The position numbers and the translations under genes are program-made. Below are positions 14,082 through 26,780 of a stretch of 64,000 bases of DNA, piece by piece. The stretch is from Chamaea fasciata (Eukaryota; Chordata; Aves; Passeriformes; Sylviidae), in the NCBI GenBank assembly GCA_029207755.1, contig JARCOQ010000002.1:46331744-46395743 (forward strand), in the 5' to 3' direction. How positions within the stretch are numbered: the stretch's first letter is position 1; every line of letters starts with the position of its first letter. The notes under the pieces were generated by a model that worked only from the letters and a program-made list of their open reading frames with translations, was not told where the DNA came from and did not search any database.

Positions 14082-15772
14082 CTCCTGAAATCTTTGGATT
14101 TTGAATCTGAGCCCTGCAAATGGTTCCTGCCCTGCAAATGTTTCCTGACCTTTTGAGAGTGTTTATGCACTGCCTTGTGTCCAGGGCCACTGTTTGGATG
14201 TGGTGTTTCCTTTCCTTTGCAGTGCTATGTCCACAGCCTTTTGCATTTCTTAATGTAAATATGGATGTAGCACAAAGTTGCACAAAGCCTTGTTTCAGCT
14301 GTTTCACATACAAGCAAACAATTAAACTGTTAGCTAAGGCTGAGCTGATATAGTAGGAGCTCTTTCACAATGTTGTTACATCTGTTGGGCCCCAGACAGT
14401 GAAAGGGGTGGTGGTCTTGGTGGTCTGCAGAAGAGCAGATGTCCCTGGTTTCTTTTGTGAGGGCTCTGTCATCAGTGAAGTGATGTTAATCTTCTCCTGA
14501 ATATCTTTCAGGTCTAGGGTTGTGTCAGGAATATTCTGCTCCTCTCAGTCCTTCTGCATGGGCTCTTGTCTGTTAACTTTTGTATGGAACTGAGGATTTT
14601 GTGACGGTATGAGTGCACTGAGGAGAGATGCACTGAAGGAGAGCCAGGTTTATCAATCTGGAAAGCTGTAGGTGACAGAACAGATATCCAAGGAACAACT
14701 GGCTTTTTGGGTTCTGCTGTGTGGGGAAGAGTTGAAAAGTCCAATACACCTGCGAAGCCTGCACAGATTACAATGATTAAACAGATAATTAGTACAAGTC
14801 CTTACCTACTAGGTGTGCTTAGTAATGAAAATGTGTCACTGTGTACTAATAGCACCTAATAAAGTAACAACAGAGGGGATTTTAACAGTAGACTATGGAC
14901 ATCTGATTTACAATCTGAAAATACCTTATACCCTGTTTCTGTGGAACATCTACTGTCCACACATGTCAGAGGCTGAGTGGAATATATAATTTTTTTTAGC
15001 TCTTTATCCTTGCTGGAGGCATGAGCAAACACAGTGAGTGTCCTAATGCATTTAGCAGTAGACATGTGGCATAACTGACCAAGGACATTTATCCTGTAAA
15101 GCAGAACAATTTAAATGAAAAAAGGGTGGGAAAATAACAGCCAAACAAAGAAAAATGTCATGTTCTGGTGTGCTGAGGAGGGATATATGCCTGAAAAGGC
15201 TTATTGGGCTTTTCTCTTTGAAGTCACAATCTCTGTGTTCGTTCTTAAATTCACATCCTTCAGAGACGCAGATGCACCTGGCTGCAGAAGAGGACACATC
15301 TCCTGAGCGTTGTTTTTTGACATTGCTTTCGCAGTGCAAGAGGGAAAGAGGCTTCATCTGGTGTGGCACTGAAAGGTCCCTGGCTCTGCACAGTTCTGGG
15401 AATACTCTCCTGCTCCTCAAACCCTCTGGCTGTTTCCAGGGTAAAAAAGTGCTCCACAGCTCTGGCCTGCCTCTGTGCCCCCATCCTTTCTATAGAAACC
15501 ATGGTGGGATTGAATCGCCCAGGTAGGGGCCAGATTATAATGAAGGGTGTGCTGAGACCTGACAGACTGAAAACATTTCTAATCTCCTATTTTAGAAACA
15601 GCACAGTGAAGCCCAGCACTCTCTCCCCCAGTTGAGGAAATAAATCTTGGTGAAAGATGCTGCTGATGTGGTTTTGGGATGGTGCAGTTCCAGCTGGAGC
15701 TGAGGTGGAAGCCTGTTCTGCATCTCTTCAGAGACTGGCATGAGCCTTCTGGGAGACTTTGCCATGCACAGA

Positions 15773-15773
<1 letters not shown>
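14077..15773. other. non-coding stretch, no gene recognised
   Basis: Several overlapping open frames of 60-123 codons occur on both strands between about 15050 and 15640, but they cross each other, show no domains and have no supporting splice pattern. No repeat family was recognised. Confidence 0.5.

Positions 15774-15812
<39 letters not shown>
15774..15812. repeat. (CTG)13 trinucleotide microsatellite
   Basis: Thirteen perfect CTG units (CAG on the minus strand) with no interruption. Minus-strand frames read it as poly-Gln and plus-strand frames as poly-Cys, but neither frame belongs to a recognisable protein. A pure triplet array of this length is likely to vary in length between individuals. 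Confidence 0.97.
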
Positions 15813-15815
<3 letters not shown>

Positions 15816-16301
15816 GCCACCCTTAGGGGAAATTCCCAAGATGACCAGTGCCATAATAAGACTGTCTGCCCCACATGATGACAACTCCATTGCTCTCAGG
15901 ACAGACATTGAAATAATCCAATTTTGCTCTAGCCATCTTCAGCACAGGTCCTAAGATCTCCTGTGCCGCAGCTTGACCCCAAGGATAAACCTCCTGCAGT
16001 GGTGTAACCTGGAGCAGCCAGGCAGAACCAGCCAGCACGAGACCAGCCCCTGCCTCAAGCTGATGCTTTGTGCTAATTCTGCTTTTTAAACCTTTCTGTA
16101 GCTGCAGCCATTGTTTTAGGCGAATTGTAACTTGGGACAAATAGAAAATGAAATATTTCCCAGGTATGACATGCCACTATTATACTGTCAGTAATATTCA
16201 GTAATTGTGACTAATGCCTTGTTGACAGAAGGTAGGTTCAAGATTTTCCACTTTCTTGGGTCAGGGGAGAGAGCTTTCTTAAGCCAGTTTTAATTAGTAT
16301 T

Positions 16302-16356
16302 ATTAAATTATTAAGGTAGGAAGAGACCTAGAAGATCAAGTGCAACCTTCAACTTC
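16302..16356 (-). mobile_element. CR1 LINE, decayed 3' fragment
   Basis: The plus strand reads 'ggtaggaagagacct' then 'agaagatcaagtgcaacc'. This matches the reverse complement of the avian CR1 3' UTR end (ggttggaagagacctctaagatcatcaagtccaacc) with several substitutions. The terminal octamer tail has decayed. Only some 50 bp can be recognised, so it is an old 5'-truncated insertion. An A13 run about 20 bp further on (16374-16386) appears unrelated. Confidence 0.6.
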
Positions 16357-16386
16357 TGAACTTGTAATAGGCTAAAAAAAAAAAAA

Positions 16387-18200
16387 ATCTTGCCTTGCAG
16401 GGTGTGGGATCAGTACAGGAATATAAGGTTTAATGACCTCAACAGAAAACAGTGGCTTCCCTCTGTTAAATCAGGCAGTACAGGAGCATACCAGCAATAA
16501 TCAAGGGACTAATTCTCCAGCTAAAGACATGAAAATATAATTCAATGTTGTGATTGTTTGCAATTAGTCACAGATGCTAATCTGTGATCACTTGTTAAGA
16601 TCACTTGCTCTGCCACTATTTTTCCATGAATAAACTAAGAAATGCATTTTAAAGTAAAATGAGCCAAAGGCCTGGAATTTAAGGTTAGATTTGACACAAC
16701 TTCTACTTTCATATATTTTATCAAGAACTATTCACTAAGGAAAATCGTTATGAATTTCTTGAGTATTACACACATTTTGCATATGCATATTATATAGTTT
16801 ATGCCCTGCCAAATGCAGATATCCTCAGTTTAGCTTTAGACTTCCTTTGCAGTCAACAGGGAGAAGTAGACAACTTACCTTATCATCCTCAAATATCTAG
16901 CTTGGGGGAAAATCAATCCCATAAAAACAAGATTTCACACTTTCTCTTCATTTTTCTGTATGTAGGGAGCTTGGTGAGCCTATCTGAGATAGAGAGATGT
17001 ATTTTGCATACAGCTAAATAAAAGTGAGCTTAATCTAAGGAAGTACATGACCATCATAGTTTGAATTTGGTGGAATATCCAGTCCGAGCAAGCACAACAG
17101 GACATTGTTTCCTACAGAACCTGGGCACTAAGCTGCCCAGCCTGACCTGCTCCTGTGGCCACCAAGGCAGGACAGCAAGGCTGTAACAAAGCACACTGCT
17201 AGAAACAGTCACCTGCGAGGAGAAAACATTTGCAGGGGAGGTCACCTCACCCAGCTCAGAGTCTAAGTCCATTGCCTAAGTCTAATCTGGTCCCACCAAT
17301 GAATTCCTAAAGCCAATGAAAGGGAACATGCACTTCCAGCAGGGATTGCTTTTATCCCAAGAGAAGTGGGAAGAGAGTCCATTGGTGATGCCTGTTGGTG
17401 CCCATCAGGCACACAGAGGCATCCCATGGCCAGTGCCTGGGCATGTGCATTGAAGCAATTCAGATATTTGTAGATGGCTTGGAAACATTACAAGCAGGTA
17501 CAGTTTTGAGACCAAGTTCTTATAATAACTGCTCATCCTGAGTCCAGATGCTTTTCTTGTTAAGAAAATGATGCAGCTTAACAGGAGTAAGGTGGAGGAA
17601 ACCAGTTTCCTGACTGAGTGGAACAGCCCAGACGGAGTGAATGTAGCAGTGAGGTGTGAATGCCATTTTCTTCATCTTTCCCATCCTCCTTCATGGGCAG
17701 GCTATGGACAGCCATCAAGCTCTGCATGCTGCTTCTCTTCAGCTCATGATGAACATGCTTTCTGTGGGGCAATGAGCACATTTCTCTTTATTCTTAAGAA
17801 TACGAAGTTGTTTTGGATAAAGTGTTTCACTGTATAGTTTCTTGACTGATAAAATGTCACCCCTAAGATTAAGATCACACGTCCCTGTTGCATTGGCACA
17901 GAAAGTCAATACTGACAGATGTAACATTAGATCATTGTTGCAGGGGATGAAACCCTCCATCTGGATGGGAAAGACTGGATGGTCTCAGTGGGTTTTAAAA
18001 AACTAACTTTTGAATTGATTACCAATGTCTCTAGACAATGGTTTGTCATCATTGCTTAACACTTCAGAAAGAACTGCCTGTATTTGCCTTCAGGTCTTGT
18101 GGTTTAAAGGAGAAGTAAATAGGTATGTGAGGGAACAAAGCAGGATTCATAGCTGCTATATATTCTACACCAAAGGTGCTGGTTTGTCCTTCCATCACAT
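16387..18200. other. non-coding stretch, no gene recognised
   Basis: No repeat or exon recognised. Open frames near 17568-17960 occur on both strands, are under 90 codons and have no domain. Confidence 0.55.
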
Positions 18201-18234
18201 CCTTCCCTCTTCCTCCTCTTCCCCCCCCCCCCCC
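18201..18234. repeat. pure pyrimidine tract ending in C14
   Basis: 34 consecutive pyrimidines on the plus strand: a mixed C/T part (18201-18220) followed by 14 C (18221-18234). It is a simple low-complexity tract. Runs of this kind can adopt non-B DNA, and the G14 on the minus strand could join a G-quadruplex, but nothing in the sequence proves a function. Confidence 0.9.
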
Positions 18235-21200
18235 ATTAATCTGGAGATTCTGGTAGAGAATATCTGTCTTTAGATTAAAAAAGGAAAAAAAGGACAAAAA
18301 ACCCCACCTTTTTCTTTATTTTCTGCATTTTTACTTTAAGAACTGCTCATCTGTACTTCATTTAGAAGAAGTTATTTATGCTCGGTGGAATTCCATCAAG
18401 CTGTACATATGACATTTTACCTGAACAAAATGTAGTTTTTCTAACGTTATTGTGATGGCCAACCTTGGGGACAAACTTCATTATCCCCTATGTACCAGCT
18501 GAATGGGCATTTTTCTCTTGGTTTGACTGTTCTGATATTTTTCAATAGTAGTTTCCTAAATTAATGGCAGTGTCTTGGATGCAGAGGGACTGCTGGAGCA
18601 GGGTTATATTAGTGAATGATATCCTAGGCAGGGCTTAAAAGCCTTCAGAATACAAATTGTTGGTAGCAACCAGAACAGATTGCATGTCCTGAAGAATAAC
18701 ATTCCTGTGGGGCTCTGAATGTTGGTCTGAGGAAATAGCCTGAGAGAGCAGTGATGGAGCAAATACCTTACCTCTGGTCATGTTTTCCTTCAGGCGGGGA
18801 AGTATCAGAGCATGGTGTTAATGCACCACATCAACACCTGGTGAACGTGCTCCTGGCACATCAACTAATTTGAGCAGGACCAACACCAGCAACTTCTCAC
18901 CTCATCCCATTTTGCAGACTGGCTTTACCCCACTCATGTCAACCTAGCATGACCTGTTGGCCACAGTCTGTGGTCAAAGTGTGTTGCGGGTCACTCGTCA
19001 AGGCTAGTGAGTCTCCATTTGCCAGTGTAATGAGATATATGAAGTGGTAGTTCCAGTCCTGGTTTGTCTGAGCTGTGAACTTTTGGGACAGACAATGACC
19101 TGCTCTGGGCACAGTCTGTGGGGCAGCAGAGAGAGGCTACAGCAAGGGGAGGGGGTAGGTGCAAAGAGAAAGGGGAAAACACAGCAAAGTGGAGCAAGAC
19201 AAGGAGCAGAGGGATATCTGGGGGAAACCACAGAAGGAAAAGGGCAGAATAAGAAAATAGATTGAGAAAGCCACGGAGAGGAGACAGAGGTAGAAATGTG
19301 ATTTACGCAAGGCAATTAACCAAGCACAATACTGTTAAATCTGAGACTTCAGTGCCTTCAGTACTTGTGTGTGTTGGGCATCACTGCTGGACCCGGGGGA
19401 TGGTACTGGTGTTTTATTGTCCCAAAGGCCGTTTTACTTTCTGACTTTCTCTCTTCTCCCTCCAGGTTTTTAATAGGCCAAGTATCACTGTTGATTAATG
19501 GACAGGATGGAAGGTGAAGGACCTTTATAGGCTATTAACATTAAGAAGAGCAATAACTAAGTGATGAATCCATGCACGTTCTTTTTCAGAACAGAGAGCC
19601 TGAAAGCTGCCTGGTATTGGTACTTCATATGTGGCAGAGATGAATTTGTGAGCAGCATCAACATGAAATAGCTCCAGCCAGCTGGGTCAGGAGTAAATCT
19701 GCACACCACAACGTCCCTTACAGCCTCACTAGCCTGAACACTGACTGGCTGTAGGAGGAAAGATGAACCAGAGACACTGGTAGTTACGTAAGGGCAAGTT
19801 GCCCCGGTTGGTTAAAACTCTTTGCTAAAAATGCCACCCATTTGCAATTCATACAGACAACCTAGTCTGTGGTATATTATTAGCAACATCCATATTCTAT
19901 TCCATATTACTGCAAGGGCTCCTTGCTTAATGAGACTTGAACAGCCATAGGGGTTGGCATCACTCTAATAATGCACAAAGTCATTCTGTTTCTATTTGTT
20001 AGCATGGATTATCAGGTTTTGAGGTCTTGCATTTGTGGCAAGAATTGGGATGTGTCATTAGTATGGAAATAAAATCCTGACAAAATCAGACTTTTCATTA
20101 CATTTGTGCTTCTAGGAGCTCTTCTGGATTCTTTGACATATATAAGGGCAGTTTTTGCTTTTGTATTTACAGTTCTTATTGTCATCAAGGAAATTCCTTT
20201 TATCTCCTATTGAAGACATAATCTAATTTACTCTTAGGAAGCAAGAAAACATGAATATCCCCAAATTTTAATTAGGAATTTGGTGTGGGAAAAATAAGCT
20301 ATAGTGTGGCTGGACATTAGAGCTCTTTCTCTACAAGGCACTGTTTGGTGTTGCAGTAGGTTTGCAAACCCTGACCATATAAAGAACAGGGCAACCCAGA
20401 CACTGGCAGGGAAGGGTTGTGGTCCTGCATCGCATTTCTCCCTCAAGGGCCAGGGTGCATCCTGTGCCTGCACCCCAGACAACAAAGTCCAGGTTCCTTT
20501 CTTAAACCAGTGAGCCCCCTGTCCCACTTCCATACTTGAAATGCTTGCCCTCTCTCTCACAGGTACGGGTGCATAGTCATTGGTCTTCTCTGAAAGGCTG
20601 TGCTTCTTCAAAGAAATTTTGGATTAATTCCAGGGTTTTGTGAGATGATGATCAGTATAATCCATGGTAGATCCTGCAGATTAAGTGCTTTCTACTATAT
20701 GGAGTTAAATAAGCTTGATCTAAGTAATTAAATAAATTAAATAATTTATAACACCTTGGGAACTTTCTTTCCAGTTCACATTGTGACACTTAAAAGGCAT
20801 GACATGCTTCCTATGTGGAGATCATTTTAAAACTGGTGAGAAATCAGAGCAATTGTGAAAATGGCACAAAGAAAATCATCCCTGTTATACACTTGTGCAT
20901 CTGATCCCCTTGAGAGACTCTGTAATGTGGCTGACATATCCCAAGAACAGGTTGTTCTGACCTCCCTTGTAAATCTTGTAGCCTCTGTTCTCTTCAAGGT
21001 GCTTGCATGAGCCGGATGTGCCTTGTTCTTTCAGTACAGGAGCTGCTTTCCTGCACCATGGCCATCTGTTTCCCAATGATTATGTCCAGCCTGGGTTAGT
21101 CTGCTCTCTCAGGGTATGTCATGACACAAAATCTGCATGTTTCCCAAAGATAGTATCTTGGCTACTGTAGCTGATGGCCAGCCCCATGGAATCCAGGCTA

Positions 21201-23098
21201 GCTGCCTGCTGGAAGACCTTGAGAGCTGGGTTTGGAACTCCTTTTACACCCTCTGCTGCAGGGACCTAAACTACTTGAGTTGTGTTAAGAGAGGAAAACC
21301 TGCTTTTTTCTCTGTTCTTTCTCAGACTGCAGATCCAGACCTTGCAGTGGTCTGAAACAAGACACTCCCCTGTATCTGAGTTTAGGGAAAAAAAATTATA
21401 TCTAGATGCCAAATTTGCTTTTACTTCAAAGTCCTTATTTGCCATACTTTTTACCACCTGTTAGTAAGTCATGATGGGCTGGAGAGATATGCTGTCAGTC
21501 CCCTGCTCAGGTGATGCCCTCTCTCCATGGGATAGGTAGCATGGCTAACAGTGACACTTTATCCTCATGTTTTCTTGTGTGATTGTCTGTAAAAACACCC
21601 ATTTTACAAGCAGAGAGAGAAGCAGCTTGTCTCACTGTGACCTGCATGGGACCAGGTGAGCAAGGTGAGCAGGGACTGCAGAGTTATGTGCTTAATTAAG
21701 ATGATTTGCTTTCAAATAAAATCTCACCAAACTGGAGTGCATAAATTAGCGCAAGTTATTTTAAGCTCCAGATACAGTTTGCTTTTGGGTAAATCTAGTA
21801 TGAGAAAAAAATGAAAGTGAACTGGCCAAGCCTTGGGCAGAACCAGGTCAACATGTGCAGGTAAAAAGCAAAGATCTTCTTTTGTTTTCTTCTTCTTCCA
21901 ACCTACAGATGAACTGGCTCAGTGGGGAGAAACAGCCACTTTTGGCATGTGGTTTATTAGGTTAGTGTGGATATTTGTTCTTGGACAGGATGGATCAGCC
22001 ACTGCCTTTGTGCCTGTGAAAGCAACTTTTTGGGTGACCAGCTCAGACCTGCATGTCCCCATGGGACTGAAGGAAACCATGTGCACTAGACCTATGCACC
22101 AGACCTATCTGGTAAAGACAATTTCTGGAACTGCCTGACTTCTTAAGTTTGTTTATAATTTCATGGTAAGAGCTGTTCAGTTCTCATCTTCCTTTGGCAA
22201 CTATCAAAAAATGTTTGATTTGGTTTTTTTTTTACTGTTTTTTTAAAAATTATTTTTACTTGTCTTCATTCTATCATAAACTGCTTGGTGAAATGTTGGA
22301 TTCAGATGGTGCAAAGCCTCATGTAACTGTCTCCTTAATTGTACTCTTAACTTATGATGCTTTATTTTTCCAGATATCTTATTTTTACACTACAAATGCC
22401 TAAATATGATTTTTAACAGAAGAAAAAAAAACTTTTGAGATTTAGGGATATTTCCCCCATGCCAATCTGCTCTGTTTAAGCTCTAAGAGTTTAACCTTCT
22501 AAGTAAATGAAACAAACCACATTATCTTATTTGTGGTTTATTACATTTGGTTCTTGCATGTTTTGGGATCTAAAAATACCTGCTTCTGAAGTATAGTGTA
22601 GTTCAAAGAAGAAGAAGATAAATACAAGAGCAATACACTCTGCACTTCCTGATTGCCCTGGCATTTCAGCTGCCTACCCCTGTGAGTGTTGAACTCCCCT
22701 TTGCTAACTCCCATTTGCACACTTAATAAAACACTTAGGATTGCTCCAAAGAAGGCTGAATAGAATTTGGTGTGCAGAGAGTTTTCTAAGCATGACAATC
22801 CAATCTCATTCACATCTGTGTTTTCTAATGGAGAGTCCTTTTGTGCCCTACACGATGCTGCTTGCCATAAGTGCTAGTTCTTCCGGACATTTTCCCTCCT
22901 GATTTAAGGTCATCCTTATAGTACTTGTTGAGCTTAAGTCCATTTCGCCCCCTTTGAAAAAGAAATACAGCAGAGTATCCGAGGCAACTTTTAAGAGAGC
23001 TTTTGCTACATCTAGTGGCAGAGCATTTGAAGTGCCTGAAAAAAAAGGCAGTTTGTAAAAAAAGCCAATCTCCATTTAGAACCCGTATTATTTTGTTC
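18235..23098. other. non-coding stretch, no gene recognised
   Basis: No gene or dispersed repeat could be supported. A perfect palindrome TTACGTAA, the consensus of PAR-bZIP/NFIL3 factors, sits at 19784-19791. A purine-rich stretch covers about 19125-19265. Open frames reach about 125 codons but have no domain. Confidence 0.55.
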
Positions 23099-23182
23099 AT
23101 CACAGAATATTCTGAGTTGGAAGGGACCCACAAGGATCATGGAATCCAACTGTTAAGTGAATGGCCCATTGTAATGAAACCT
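23099..23182 (-). mobile_element. tRNA-Ile-derived SINE with CR1-like tail (TguSINE1-like), 5'-truncated
   Basis: Read on the minus strand, this begins in a degraded B-box region, passes through 'gggccattcactta', which is the 3' end of tRNA-Ile joined to a short linker, and ends in a CR1-like tail: 'gatccttgtgggtccc', 'ttccaactcagaatattctgtga'-type sequence. The same junction and tail occur in the fuller copy at 61440-61575 on the other strand, which is the main support. The A box and anticodon region are missing, so the copy is truncated. An alternative is a plain CR1 3' end, but the shared ggccattcactt junction argues against that. Confidence 0.8.
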
Positions 23183-23358
23183 GATGTGCTTTCATATTGC
23201 ATTCTGTTTACCTTTGTCTTTTATAGCAAAGCTCTAATATTCCTGCCTGACATGGCTTTTCTCAGTTCTGGCTGTCGTCTGAGACACAACTGGTCTGGAC
23301 TTGCTGAGATTTTGATTCAGACTGAATTATTACAGAATAAAAAAGATAGAGTGGGGGG

Positions 23359-23381
23359 GTGTGTGTATGTGTGTGTGTGTG
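23359..23381. repeat. (GT)n microsatellite, interrupted
   Basis: About eleven GT units with one TA interruption near 23366-23368, preceded by a run of seven G (23353-23359). It lies inside the chance 294-codon open frame at 23003-23887, which is one reason to reject that frame as a gene. Confidence 0.9.
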
Positions 23382-24710
23382 ATCCCAGACCCCTGCAGCT
23401 GTCATCCAGGATTTGCTGGAGAAATGAAAATGTAGAGTCAAAGCCCACAAGGCTGCGGTGTGGATTGGTCCTAGCCAAATGCTTGCCGGAGAGGGGCTCC
23501 TGCAGTAGTAACAGCAGCTATTCTTACCAACTCCAGAGTAGTCTATTTTCTGAGGAACTGTCCAACTTGGTTTGTATGATTCCAGTGGAGACTGGATGGA
23601 TCCTAGGCAGAAGAAGACATCCTCCTGATTGCAAACCCGATGGGAGCAGGTTAGGCTGCTACTGCCCATGTAGCAATAAGAACTACAGACAAGGAGGTTG
23701 GGATTGTGATGGTGATATTGTCAAAACAATTCAAACCAGAGCTGATTACAAACGTACTAAAAAAATCAGCACTGTTTTTTTAAAAGTGGCTGATCCAGGT
23801 TTAAAAATCTGGATGAAAGTCACGCATGTTCTGAAGAGAAGTGGTTGTGTAAAAAAAGTATTATCAAACCTTATCAACCTGCTTTAACCAGACAAGGAGC
23901 GGTGCCTTACACTGGGAACCGGGTCTTTATGGTGGGAAAGTGAGCAGGATGTGCTTACCCAGCTTTACTCCAGAGCCATGGCAGGACAGGGTGGGCTGGC
24001 AGGCAGCCTGGTTGCCTTTGCTCTGGCATGTAGTTTGCTTCTCCTGCCTGGAACTTAACTTGTGTGGCCTCATTAAGGTTCCTTTGCAGCATCTTCCTTT
24101 GGCTTTGGATACTGGAGGACCTCAGCCTCCTCAGGGGAATAGGTGGGGGAGACAGATAGACTTGGAGGAAATTAGGATACTTGTGAAAATGAGGATAAGG
24201 CAGCATCAATTGTGGAGCTGGGTCTGTGCAGGTAGGTTTCCCCAGGTGTCTTGGTGGTGGATGATTCCCATGTGTGGCAGAGCAGTTATTTCTCCGTGCT
24301 GGAAAGAGGCTCCCTTCATAGTTATGGAAAGAAACTGGCTCTTTTAAAGCACAGCATCCAGCAGAAGGGCAAAAAAAAGGTCACTGCCTTCAAAGGAAGC
24401 CCAGAGTGAGGACTCAGCCACTGTCAGAGGCTGAAGACTAGCAAGACAACTTCCACCCCAACTGCATTGCAGTAAAGGGGAGCTCCTGTTCCGCAAGCAG
24501 CATCAGCTGCACGAGCAAAATTACCTCATGGGGGTGAATCTGGTGGCAGAGGTTGCAATATCAGTCTGAAAGGTGTACACAGAATGAGGGAGGAAAAAAA
24601 ATGTAAGACCTTGGATGACCGTTTAGACTAAAATACTAAAAGTAAGAACTTCTACAGGAGCTTATGCAAGAAGTTTAGAAGATGCTCAAGGAAAATGAGT
24701 TGTGCACTAT
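23382..24710. other. non-coding stretch, no gene recognised
   Basis: Sequence between a SINE and a CR1 fragment. It holds the rest of the 294-codon frame ending at 23887 and a 135-codon frame (23940-24347, plus). Neither contains a recognisable domain, signal peptide or repeat signature. No other feature was seen. Confidence 0.5.
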
Positions 24711-24825
24711 CACAGAATCACAGAATCAGAATGCTTTGAGTTGAAAGGGACCTTAAGGTCATCTAGTTCCAGCTCCCCTGACATGAACAGGGACACCTCT
24801 TATGGGAAGGTTCATCAGCATCCCA
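24711..24825 (-). mobile_element. CR1 LINE, 3' UTR fragment
   Basis: The plus strand opens with two 'cacagaatca' octamer-type repeats and continues 'gagttgaaagggacct', 'taaggtcatctagttccagc' and 'acagggacacctct'. This is the reverse complement of the avian CR1 3' end, so the element points left. About 110 bp can be followed before similarity fades, so this is a severely 5'-truncated insertion without coding sequence. Divergence from the family consensus is moderate. Confidence 0.9.
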
Positions 24826-26780
24826 GCATGAGCTGGCGGATGGTACAGATGAGGATGCATTTCCATCTCAAGGTGTTACTTGTTCTCATGAAATAACAGG
24901 AAAACAAAGAACCATTTCAACTACAACAATTTGTTCTCGAACTTGTTTTAGTTCCAAAAATCCTTGATGGAAGGAATACCCATTTCTGTTATTTACCACT
25001 GTTGTAAAACCACAGGAGCAGAAAAAGATCTGTAACTTTCTTGAGCTACAGATGATGATTTGAGAAGATAAGGTTTCTAGTATCAGGAATTACTTGTATG
25101 TGGCAAGCTTGATCAGTTTCCATAATATATGGTGGGAATCACTCCATCACTCTTGGAGCTGTTCAATCAGCCCCATGCTGGGCAGCCTCTCTGATGCCTG
25201 GAGTTCAGTCCAATTCAGAGAGATTGGCCAGAGATAATATGCTGTCAAAGTACTCTGAGCAGCAAACATGAAAGAGTTCAATAGCTCTCACAAGCAAAAA
25301 GGAAAACAAACAAAACAGGGAGTTATAAAGCATGAGAGTTTTTTGAGTCAGCTTCTTTCAAGTACATGAAAATTGGCAGGAGTTGCATTTTTTTAATGAT
25401 AGTTTGTGTTTCATTTCTATACATGAAATACAAGGAGTAGACATGTCTCCTCTGGAAACAGGACCCACTTTGACTTGTCAAATACCAATCACTATTTTAA
25501 GAATGTCACTCTATTTCCTGCCTCTGCCCTGGGCTATGACTGACGGCCTCAAGTGAAAAAAAGATAACTAGTTTCTCAAGTCTCCCGGCAGGAGACTGAA
25601 CACATCTGGCTTAAAAAGGGTTCCCAGCTTCTTCCCTGAGCAGCAGCAGCGGTTTCCCCACCGCCTTGCAATTCCCACTCTCTGTGCATAGCTGCTGCCC
25701 AGGCAGGAGCTCTGGCAGGAGCAGCAAGCAGCATTTCTCACCACCGTGGGCTCCAAACCTCAAAGCAAGACTGGGCAACGTGGCAGTAAAAACACAGCAG
25801 GAAGAAAGGAGGCATTTCATGGCAAAGATAAACCCTTTTGTTCACTCCTTCCTAAACTCAGAAGTTGCAAATTCTTGCCTGGCTGGGCACTTGGGCTTTT
25901 CTGTGCTAGACTAGGAGTTTATCAGGTACTCAGGAAAACACTTGTTTTTACTTAAAATTTTGTTCACTTGCTTCAGTGGCCATTTGAATGTGATTAAAAA
26001 CTTTATCAGAAAAGCATAAGCATAGGAAAAATAAAAACAATAGCAGCTTGTGGGGTGGCATGAGGTGGAATTCTCCAGGTTTACATTTTAAAAGTGAGGA
26101 AGCTACAAATAGAAAATAAGAGAACACAGAGGTTTTGTGCTTGGAATACAGAGGGCATGTACTTTTCAGTTACACTGAGTCCTGTAAAAAGTCAAATGTA
26201 ATTTTTTAAAGATGCAGTAGAGGTACAGTATCCGTCCATTGCATCTCTTCAGTGCTATTTTGCTAGAGCCAAGTTCTTCTCTTATTTAAGACATAATATA
26301 GAATATGAAGATGATGCATTTTAAACTTAAAATGTACACTTTGATAATTATTAAATTCCATTTGGCCTTTAAAATGCCTTAAAACTCTGATACACAACAG
26401 GACCATGTCAGACCCAGTCCTTCAAAGACAGAGGATCACTCTTGGTGCAACTGTAACATCCTAGGGTCAGATTGACATCTTTTCAGGCAGTCTGACTTCT
26501 GGCATTTCCTAACTTCTGAGCACTTGAACATTTCAACCTTAGCTGTCCTTCTGGCTTAAATGTTCTTACACACAAAATGCGATAACTTTTTATTAAAGTG
26601 GTGATTCCTCAAAGACATCTCTAAGACTAGCCATTATGTAGGTACACAAGGGACCACAGGAATTGACTCAGCAGAAGTCCAGGGGAGGTTGGCTAATGTT
26701 CAAGTTAAGGACAAGCATTTTCCTGTCCTTAGGAAAATGCGTTAGCACATTCAGTCATGTATGTTTTCATGTGCCCTTGC
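24826..26780. other. non-coding stretch, no gene recognised
   Basis: Nothing recognisable beyond ordinary AT-leaning sequence. The overlapping frames near 25570-25955 are shorter than 85 codons and occur on both strands. Confidence 0.55.

Noticed and set aside
13946..14313. Minus-strand frames with long poly-Phe
   Set aside because: Artefact of translating the interrupted A-rich tract.
15579..15954. Poly-Gln and poly-Cys frames
   Set aside because: Created by the (CTG)13 array. The flanking residues match no known glutamine-rich protein and both strands are equally open.
23003..23887. Longest open frame, 294 codons on the plus strand
   Set aside because: It reads through a reverse-oriented SINE and a GT microsatellite, shows no domain, and has no supporting features. 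Chance openness is the simplest explanation.
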